Shown one piece after another: positions 41,722 through 47,558 of a stretch of DNA of 47,558 nt. The stretch's first letter is position 1; each line of letters opens with the position of its first letter. Both the position numbers and the translations under genes were made by a program. The notes beneath the pieces are model-generated. The model saw nothing but the letters and a program-made list of their open reading frames with translations. It was not told where the DNA came from and ran no database searches. Origin of the DNA: an uncultured Ruminococcus sp. (GTDB taxonomy: Bacteria; Bacillota; Clostridia; Oscillospirales; Ruminococcaceae); assembly GCA_937907215.1 (NCBI GenBank), contig CALESG010000156.1:1-47558 (forward strand), given 5' to 3'.

Positions 41722-43227
41722 TCATTCTTCAACCTTGAGTTCTGCTTTTGTTTCCATTGCCTTTCTCTTGCGAGAGTCTGTTCTAAATCCATCAATAACA
41801 GCCGCAATTATATAAACAAAAAATATAAATACTTCAACAAGCAACAAAGGTCTTACAATATTATTCAAAAGCATAGAGATGTAACCCTTGGAAAGAACAT
41901 TTGCCGGAACAAGTACAGAATAAGCATTGGCAAATGTTACAGAACCGTGATATTCCATAATAGTTGAATTAACTGCATCAACCAACTGATCTACAGTATC
42001 ATTTAAAACAGCAATTTTTTCTTCAACATAATCAATATCCTTTTGACTTGCATTTCCATCTGAAAGTTTTTTTATTGATTCAAGACGTGCATTGCTTTCT
42101 GCAATCTTAATAGATAAATATGAAATATTTCCCTGAGTAGTTTGTTTTTGTCTAAACAAATCATCGTATTTGTCTGAAAAAGTTGTATATTCCTGAGAAT
42201 ATGACTCATCCATATCACCATGGATCACAACTGAATCCTTTTCATAATTCGCAATAGAATTTTCAATTGATTTTAAATTCTCTTGAGCAGACTTTTTCTG
42301 ACGTTCTAATTCGTCAATTCGATATTCATAAAAGCTTATCATTCCTGTTTTGTCGTTTACAACACTGTTTGAAAGTATATAAGCTGTAAGAGTATCTGCA
42401 TCATAATTTTTTGCAATGTTGATAGCATTGCTCAGATCCTCAAAGCTATAGCCTGTTTGTGTGGAACGAAAACTTTTATTATTTTTAAGATCGTCAATCT
42501 CATCTTGAAGTTCAATAAGTGTATCTGTATATGTGTCAACTGCTATCAGATAATCATAATCTGAATAATCAACTGCAAGTGATGAATTTCCTATCGCTTC
42601 ACTATAACCATACTGTTCAAAGAAATAATCTCTGTAACATTCCAAAATAGTATTTATCACTTGTGCTGCTTCATCATCCCCAAATCTTGTTTTTGAAAAA
42701 TCAAATGTAACTTTATATTTTACAGGGAAATATTCAATATCCAACATAGACTGAGCAGCTTGTAAATTACTATTTTTTTCAAATGCGTATTTATAAAGTG
42801 ATATTTCATCTGCTGCCTCTGTTGGAATAATTCCATCGATGCTTATAGCATTTCTTATGGATTCAACATTAGAAAGCGGATAGTTAAGCTTGGTTAGAGC
42901 CGCTTCTATAACAGCCGGATTTTTAATTGTGTTTACATCAAGCTTCTGTCCATTTGGAGTAAGTCCTTTTTCAGCACCGCTATAATTAAATCCTATCATT
43001 GCTACCGGAGCTGAAGACAATTGGTGCGAAAAAGCTGCTATACCAGCAGACACAAGAAGAATCGCAAAAACTGCACACACAAACCATGCAAGTAAAAACC
43101 GTCTGAAAGATTTTAATATTTCAGAAATAGGAATATGTATTGTTTCATTATTATTTTGCTCTTCGTTTTTTAATGTAATACTCAAATGTCTGTTATCATG
43201 AGCGTTATCTTTTTCATTTATATGCAT
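41722..43227 (-). CDS. Wzz-like membrane protein (polysaccharide co-polymerase topology)
   Basis: 501 aa, with one membrane segment near the N-terminus (about 46-68), a long extracytoplasmic part with coiled coils (about 225-260 and 300-400), and a second membrane segment near the C-terminus (about 455-480) before a charged tail. This is the topology of chain-length determinant proteins, though the Wzz motif near the second segment is not evident. It is paralogous to the divergent gene at 43488-44915: shared blocks include GAEKGLTPNGQ, FFEQYGYSEAIGNSSL, DYDYLIAVDTY, TGYSFEDL and LTAYILSNSVVND. A role in controlling length or export of a surface glycan is inferred; no tyrosine kinase is attached. 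Confidence 0.8.
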   Translation of the reverse strand: MHINEKDNAHDNRHLSITLKNEEQNNNETIHIPISEILKSFRRFLLAWFVCAVFAILLVSAGIAAFSHQLSSAPVAMIGFNYSGAEKGLTPNGQKLDVNTIKNPAVIEAALTKLNYPLSNVESIRNAISIDGIIPTEAADEISLYKYAFEKNSNLQAAQSMLDIEYFPVKYKVTFDFSKTRFGDDEAAQVINTILECYRDYFFEQYGYSEAIGNSSLAVDYSDYDYLIAVDTYTDTLIELQDEIDDLKNNKSFRSTQTGYSFEDLSNAINIAKNYDADTLTAYILSNSVVNDKTGMISFYEYRIDELERQKKSAQENLKSIENSIANYEKDSVVIHGDMDESYSQEYTTFSDKYDDLFRQKQTTQGNISYLSIKIAESNARLESIKKLSDGNASQKDIDYVEEKIAVLNDTVDQLVDAVNSTIMEYHGSVTFANAYSVLVPANVLSKGYISMLLNNIVRPLLLVEVFIFFVYIIAAVIDGFRTDSRKRKAMETKAELKVEE

Positions 43228-43280
43228 TTTCTAAATCTCCTAAATCGCAGACATAATTCTGCATAATATTATTGTATTCT

Positions 43281-43309
43281 AGTATATCATAATCGTTTTT
43301 TAAAGTCAA
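43281..43309 (-). promoter_or_regulatory. Promoter of the minus-strand Wzz-like gene
   Basis: On the minus strand, TTGACT (43304-43309) and TATACT (43281-43286) are separated by 17 bp. Confidence 0.7.
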
Positions 43310-43392
43310 TAGTTTTTACTCATATTTATATCTTTTAGATAGAATATTGATTTTTTTTACAGCTTTTTCTAATTTCATTTATTATAAAGCTA

Positions 43393-43421
43393 TTTACAAA
43401 ATGTTTGAACTATGATATAAT
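43393..43421 (+). promoter_or_regulatory. Promoter of the plus-strand Wzz-like gene
   Basis: TTTACA (43393-43398) and TATAAT (43416-43421) are separated by 17 bp. It is placed back to back with the minus-strand promoter about 80 bp away. Confidence 0.7.
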
Positions 43422-43487
43422 AATCATTAGTTGTAGCTATATTGTAATAGTTAATTACACTATAATAATTAGGAGCGTTAAATCGAT

Positions 43488-44915
43488 ATGAAAAAAAATA
43501 ATAAATTAAATAGAAAAAACAGACGTATAATGACAGACGGTTTTTGTGTAAAGGCGATTTTAAATAACCTTAAAACTCTATTTTTACCGTGGATTATAAT
43601 CGCAGTTGTTTCGTTTACAGCAATAGTTGGCGCAAACATTTTATTTTCTAATAATGTCGATTCCGTTTCGGCTACTGTTTCTTTTTATTACAATGGAATC
43701 GAAAACGGATTAGATCCTAATGGATGCGAATTTGATAAAACAGAAATAACAGATAGTAAACTTGTAAGTGAAGTGCTTTCTGAAATGAATCTCTCAAGTG
43801 AGTATTTAGAACAAGTTAAAAATGGTATTTTTGTTGACAGTATTGTTTCTACTTCTGCAATAGATAAAATTGGCAGTTATCAAAGCATATATAATTCAAA
43901 TGATAACAATTGGACAGAAGCACTTAAAGATTCTTCTTATCATCCTACAACTTACAATGTTTCATTTAATTATAATCAAATAGGACTGAATGGTAAAAAA
44001 GCTGCTGAATTATTAAATCTGCTTCTTGAAAAATATCAGAAGAATTTCTTTGAAAAGTATGGTTACAATGAATCTGTATGCAATTCTGTTCTATCAATTG
44101 ATTTTAACAGTTATGATTATTTAATTGCACTTGATATGTATAGTTCAAATCTTAGTTCAATAGAAGGTTACATAAATAATCTTGCAGAAAATGATAAATC
44201 TCAATTTCGATCAAATGTTACAGGATATAGTTTCTCTGACCTTGCAGATTCAGTAAGGCTTATACGCTCTGTTGATATTGATACATTAACGTCTTATATT
44301 TTAAATAACGGTGTTATAAGCGACAAATCTATGATACTCAGCTATTATGATTATCGTCTTGACAACTTAAAAAGACAAAAACAGAACGCTACAGAACGTT
44401 TGAACTCCACATTAAAATCTATAAATGATTATCAGAAGGATTCTATTATTGTCTATAACAATTCATCAGAAAACGCTAAAACCATTACTGAAACTTCTGA
44501 TATATATGACTCATTGATTCAAAATAAACTTCAACTTCAAGGTAATATTTCCAATTATGATACAAAAATTTCAGATTACACCGATCGTTTAGCTGCTATA
44601 AATAAATCCTCAGCAAATGCATCAGACTCTAAAAAGAAATATGTTGAATCTCAAATTGAATCTCTTACAAATAAAACTGAAAAGCTTATTGAAAACATAA
44701 AAAATACTGCAAATGATTATTTTGAAACCGAAAAGTTTTCAAACGCTGTAACAATCAATTCTCATGCTGAATATTCAACAATGAACTATATAAAATCAGC
44801 TCTAAATGAATCAATTCGAATGATAATTATTTTTGAACTTTTCTTGATCAGTATTTACTTCTTCCTGGCAGTTGCATTTTCATTTAAATCAAAGATAATG
44901 CAAAAAATTAAATAA
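43488..44915 (+). CDS. Wzz-like membrane protein, paralogue of the divergent neighbour
   Basis: 475 aa, with a basic N-terminus, a membrane segment at about 33-55, an extracytoplasmic coiled-coil-rich body, a second membrane segment at about 445-465 and a short basic tail. It aligns over its whole length with the minus-strand gene at 41722-43227 (GIENGLDPNGC, FFEKYGYNESVCNSVL, SYDYLIALDMY, TGYSFSDL, LTSYILNNGVISD). The two are an inverted duplicate pair. The tail lacks the long charged C-terminus of its partner. GGAG lies upstream of the ATG. Function is inferred only from topology: a scaffold or length regulator in surface polysaccharide assembly. Confidence 0.78.
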   Translation: MKKNNKLNRKNRRIMTDGFCVKAILNNLKTLFLPWIIIAVVSFTAIVGANILFSNNVDSVSATVSFYYNGIENGLDPNGCEFDKTEITDSKLVSEVLSEMNLSSEYLEQVKNGIFVDSIVSTSAIDKIGSYQSIYNSNDNNWTEALKDSSYHPTTYNVSFNYNQIGLNGKKAAELLNLLLEKYQKNFFEKYGYNESVCNSVLSIDFNSYDYLIALDMYSSNLSSIEGYINNLAENDKSQFRSNVTGYSFSDLADSVRLIRSVDIDTLTSYILNNGVISDKSMILSYYDYRLDNLKRQKQNATERLNSTLKSINDYQKDSIIVYNNSSENAKTITETSDIYDSLIQNKLQLQGNISNYDTKISDYTDRLAAINKSSANASDSKKKYVESQIESLTNKTEKLIENIKNTANDYFETEKFSNAVTINSHAEYSTMNYIKSALNESIRMIIIFELFLISIYFFLAVAFSFKSKIMQKIK

Positions 44916-44954
44916 AAATACGTAGATTTAAACTTGTATTTTTTCTTTATAAAT

Positions 44955-45008
44955 AAGACCTTTCTTATTCATAAAAAGTCCGAATAAGAAGGGTCTTTCT
45001 GTTTTTTT
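44955..45008 (+). terminator. Terminator of the plus-strand Wzz-like gene
   Basis: The 16-bp stem AAGACCTTTCTTATTC / GAATAAGAAGGGTCTT (one G-U pair) is followed by TCTGTTTTTTT. Confidence 0.92.
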
Positions 45009-45060
45009 AATCTATAAAAGATTATTTTGAAAACAAAGTAAAAAAATTAAGTAAGAATAC

Positions 45061-45089
45061 TTGCAATTTATGCGATTTTATTATATACT
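45061..45089 (+). promoter_or_regulatory. Promoter of the DUF1846 gene
   Basis: TTGCAA (45061-45066) and TATACT (45084-45089) are separated by 17 bp. A later TATAAT (45102-45107) is too close to the ribosome binding site to be the main -10. Confidence 0.6.
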
Positions 45090-45125
45090 ATTATTTGAGT
45101 ATATAATGTGTTGGAGGAAGGTATA

Positions 45126-46595
45126 ATGAATAATAATAAAATTGGGTTTGATAATGACAAATATTTGAAAATGCAATCCGAACATATTAGAGAAAGAATT
45201 TCTCAGTTTGGAGATAAGCTTTATTTGGAATTTGGCGGAAAATTATTCGATGATTTTCATGCTTCACGTGTTTTGCCGGGATTTAAACCTGATAGTAAAC
45301 TTCAAATGCTTATGCAGCTGAAAGATGAAGCTGAAATAGTTATTGTAATCAATTCAAATGATATTGAGAAAAATAAGATCCGTGGCGATCTTGGCATTAC
45401 ATATGACATTGAAGTTATTCGTCTTTTAAATGTTTTTTCACAAAAGGGTCTTTATGTGAGCAGTGTTGTTCTTACCCAATATTCAGGTCAGGCATCTGCT
45501 GTCGCTTTTCAGAGCAGACTGGAATCTAAAGGAATAAAAGTTTATCATCATTACCATATAAACGGCTATCCATCTGATCTGAAGCTTATCATGAGCGATG
45601 ATGGATATGGAAAAAATGATTATATAGAAACGACACGCAAGCTTGTTGTTATTACTGCTCCGGGTCCCGGAAGCGGTAAAATGGCTACTTGCCTTTCACA
45701 GCTTTATCATGAACACAAGCGAAATATCAGTGCAGGATATGCAAAATTTGAAACATTTCCGATTTGGAATATTCCTCTTAGACATCCTGTTAATATTGCA
45801 TATGAAGCTGCAACTTCTGACTTAAATGATGTTAATATGATAGATCCATTCCATCTTGAGGCTTATGGAAAAACTACTGTAAACTACAATAGAGATGTTG
45901 ATATATTTCCCGTCCTGAATGCTATGTTTGAAATGATACTTGGCAGTTCACCTTATAAATCCCCTACTGATATGGGCGTAAATATGGCAGGAAATTGTAT
46001 TATTGATAATGATGTCGTTTGCGAAGCATCTAAGCAGGAAATAATACGCCGTTATTATGTGGCTCAATGCGGACGAAAAGCAGGTACTGTAAAAGAAGAA
46101 GAGATATATAAACTTGAACTTCTAATGAAACAGGCTGGAGTTACAACGTCTGATAGAAAGGTAGTACAGGCTGCTCTGAAACGTGAACAAGAAACAAATG
46201 CACCTGCTGCTGCTATGGAACTTCCGGATGGAACTATTATCACCGGAAGAACGTCAAACTTACTCGGTGCTGCATCTGCACTTTTGCTTAATGCTCTTAA
46301 ATATTTTGGCGGCATAGAAGAAGATGTATTGCTTATGTCACCTGATGTTATTGAACCGATACAAAATCTTAAGGTAGAACATTTGGGAAATCAAAACCCT
46401 CGACTGCATACAGATGAAACTCTGCTCGCTCTTGCTATATGTGCTACTACAAGTCCTGAGGCAAAATGTGCAACAGAACAGATTTCCAAATTGCGTGGCT
46501 GCGATGTACATTCAACTGTAATTCTTTCAGCTGTAGACGAGAGAACTTTCAAAAGACTTGGTGTTAATTTAACCTGTGAACCAAAATATCAATAA
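45126..46595 (+). CDS. DUF1846 family protein
   Basis: Belongs to the DUF1846 family of soluble proteins of about 490-500 aa found in Firmicutes; its biochemical role is not established. Recognisable stretches are the N-terminal IGFDNDKYLKMQSEHI, LYLEFGGKLFDDFHASRVLPG, a nucleotide-loop-like ITAPGPGSGKMATCLSQLYH near residue 178, and FPIWNIPLRHPVN. I place the start at ATG 45126, preceded by GGAGGAAGG; the in-frame TTG at 45108 overlaps the ribosome binding site region. Monocistronic, ending in a hairpin shared with glmS on the other strand. Confidence 0.92.
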   Translation: MNNNKIGFDNDKYLKMQSEHIRERISQFGDKLYLEFGGKLFDDFHASRVLPGFKPDSKLQMLMQLKDEAEIVIVINSNDIEKNKIRGDLGITYDIEVIRLLNVFSQKGLYVSSVVLTQYSGQASAVAFQSRLESKGIKVYHHYHINGYPSDLKLIMSDDGYGKNDYIETTRKLVVITAPGPGSGKMATCLSQLYHEHKRNISAGYAKFETFPIWNIPLRHPVNIAYEAATSDLNDVNMIDPFHLEAYGKTTVNYNRDVDIFPVLNAMFEMILGSSPYKSPTDMGVNMAGNCIIDNDVVCEASKQEIIRRYYVAQCGRKAGTVKEEEIYKLELLMKQAGVTTSDRKVVQAALKREQETNAPAAAMELPDGTIITGRTSNLLGAASALLLNALKYFGGIEEDVLLMSPDVIEPIQNLKVEHLGNQNPRLHTDETLLALAICATTSPEAKCATEQISKLRGCDVHSTVILSAVDERTFKRLGVNLTCEPKYQ

Positions 46596-46612
46596 TTAAA
46601 ATAAAAACAATG

Positions 46613-46650
46613 AAAAGGCTGTTGCAGCTAAAATCTTTGCAACAGCCTAA
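46613..46650 (+). terminator. Terminator of the DUF1846 gene
   Basis: The stem AAAAGGCTGTTGCA / TGCAACAGCCT with loop GCTAAAATCTT is followed by AATTTTTATTTG. Stem and loop are almost identical to the terminator at 22052-22093. Confidence 0.88.
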
Positions 46651-46685
46651 TTTTTATTTGCTGAAAAAATATTTACATATAATAT

Positions 46686-46724
46686 AAAAACAGCGGCAGG
46701 AATTATCTTTCTTGCCACTGTTTG
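46686..46724 (-). terminator. Terminator of glmS
   Basis: On the minus strand, AAACAGTGGCAAGAA pairs with TTCCTGCCGCTGTTT (one bulge and one mismatch) and is followed by TTATATT. It lies 15 bases after the glmS stop codon. Confidence 0.8.
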
Positions 46725-46739
46725 ATTTTTATATAGAAT

Positions 46740-47558
46740 TTATTCAACTGTTACACTCTTGGCAAGGTTTCTTGGCTTATCAACGTCATAACCTTTTGCA
46801 ACTGAAACATAATAACCCAAAAGCTGCAATGGTATAACTGCTAAACTGCCTGCAAAAAGCTGGTCGATTTTTGGAATATAAACAGTAAAATCTGCTGTAT
46901 CTTCCATAGCATAATTTCCATATGTTGTAAGTCCCATAAGATGTGCACCACGGCTTTTAACCTCAACCATATTGGAAACAGTCTTTTCATATAAATTCTG
47001 CTGTGTAACTACGCTAAATACTATTGTACCATCTTCAATAAGGCTGATCGGACCATGTTTCAATTCGCCTGCTGCATATGCTTCAGAATGAATATAGCTT
47101 ATCTCCTTCATTTTAAGGCTGCCTTCAAGACAAATAGCATAATCTATTCCTCTGCCAATAAAGAATGCATCTTTTACTCCGGCAAGTTTGCTTGCAAACC
47201 ACTGAATACGCTCTTTATCATCAAGTATCTTTTCAATTTTCTCCGGAATTGTATATATTTCATTGATAAGATAACTGTATTTTTCATCTTCAATTTCTCC
47301 TCTGGCCTTTGCAAATTGCAATGCGAGAAGATATGCAGCTATAAGCTGTGTGCTGTAAGCTTTAGTGGTTGCAACAGATATTTCAGGTCCTGCCAGTGTA
47401 TAAAAGACATTATCAGCTTCTCTTGCAATAGAGGAACCTACTACATTTACTATTCCAAGAGTTTTGATTCCATGTTCTTTTGCCATTCTAAGAGCCGCCA
47501 AACTATCTGCTGTTTCACCGGACTGACTGATTATGATCACAATCGAATTTTCATCTAC
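46740..47558 (-). CDS. glmS: Glutamine--fructose-6-phosphate aminotransferase, C-terminal part (partial)
   Basis: Makes glucosamine-6-phosphate, the entry point to UDP-GlcNAc. The frame is open to the window edge, so the N-terminal glutaminase domain and part of the first sugar isomerase (SIS) domain lie outside. Visible are the first SIS motif SQSGETADSLAALRMAK, ISVATTKAYSTQLIAAYLLALQ, FFIGRGIDYAICLEGSLKMKEISYIHSEAYAAGELKHGPISLI of the second SIS domain, and the C-terminal KGYDVDKPRNLAKSVTVE that closes the active site. No ribozyme or other leader can be judged, as the 5' end is missing. Confidence 0.96.
   Translation of the reverse strand, partial: VDENSIVIIISQSGETADSLAALRMAKEHGIKTLGIVNVVGSSIAREADNVFYTLAGPEISVATTKAYSTQLIAAYLLALQFAKARGEIEDEKYSYLINEIYTIPEKIEKILDDKERIQWFASKLAGVKDAFFIGRGIDYAICLEGSLKMKEISYIHSEAYAAGELKHGPISLIEDGTIVFSVVTQQNLYEKTVSNMVEVKSRGAHLMGLTTYGNYAMEDTADFTVYIPKIDQLFAGSLAVIPLQLLGYYVSVAKGYDVDKPRNLAKSVTVE

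Overview
The window is about 47.6 kb of AT-rich chromosome from a Gram-positive anaerobe, most likely a Ruminococcus-like member of the Oscillospiraceae (Clostridia). This inference rests on A/T-rich codon use, AGGAGG-type ribosome binding sites, sigma-A promoters with 17-bp spacers, a T-box leader upstream of valS, lipoproteins and secreted proteins with Thr-rich linkers, and a cell-wall amidase ending in a cellulosome-type dockerin. Species cannot be fixed from the sequence. There are no rRNA, tRNA, CRISPR, prophage or transposase genes.

Layout. 0.1-5.1 kb (+): an orphan 152-aa protein, then a T-box leader with valS and folC. 5.1-6.4 kb: about 1.3 kb without a conventional gene. It holds a 179-bp palindromic repeat and, on the minus strand, a self-contained transcription unit of about 850 nt with its own promoter and terminator. 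This unit carries tandem, diverged modules, each with a ribosome-binding-site motif and a 12-14-codon mini-ORF, and it is the most unusual object in the window. 6.4-8.3 kb (-): a membrane Ser/Thr kinase-like protein with PASTA-like repeats whose catalytic residues are replaced. 8.4-13.9 kb (-): a tightly overlapping operon murD - M42 peptidase (frameshifted) - M42 peptidase - GNAT - Met-gamma-lyase-like (YnbB). 14.0-15.6 kb (-): two paralogous cyclophilin lipoproteins, each with its own promoter. 15.8-20.5 kb (-): a moxR - DUF58 - transglutaminase operon; moxR is frameshifted at an A7 run. 20.7-25.4 kb: envelope genes, namely a dockerin-bearing amidase (+), DUF368 transporter and PP2C phosphatase (-), and a GH3 lipoprotein (+). 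25.6-27.9 kb (+): a polar amino-acid ABC transporter. 28.0-30.2 kb (-): a large AraC regulator with a sugar-binding-like sensor and a degenerate GGDEF-like domain. 30.5-34.6 kb (-): tyrA - prmA - parC-like. 34.9-36.9 kb (+): a decayed PEP-synthase/rifampin-phosphotransferase-like protein. 37.1-41.6 kb (-): CDP-alcohol phosphatidyltransferase - OGG-type glycosylase - parE-like - glycosyltransferase. 41.7-44.9 kb: two divergently transcribed paralogous Wzz-like membrane proteins. 45.1-46.6 kb (+): a DUF1846 protein. 46.7 kb to the end (-): the C-terminal part of glmS.

Functional themes. Much of the window serves envelope construction and turnover (murD, amidase, GH3, glmS, DUF368 carrier-lipid transport, GT2, Wzz-like pair, phosphatidyltransferase, transglutaminase operon). 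Ser/Thr phospho-signalling is also represented (kinase-like protein and PP2C), although the kinase-like protein looks catalytically dead. Two families of small non-coding palindromic repeats (three and two copies) and a set of look-alike terminator hairpins are scattered between genes. Two genes carry single frameshifts near short homopolymers, which may be real, programmed, or sequence errors. All functional calls come from reading motifs by eye; no database search was run.
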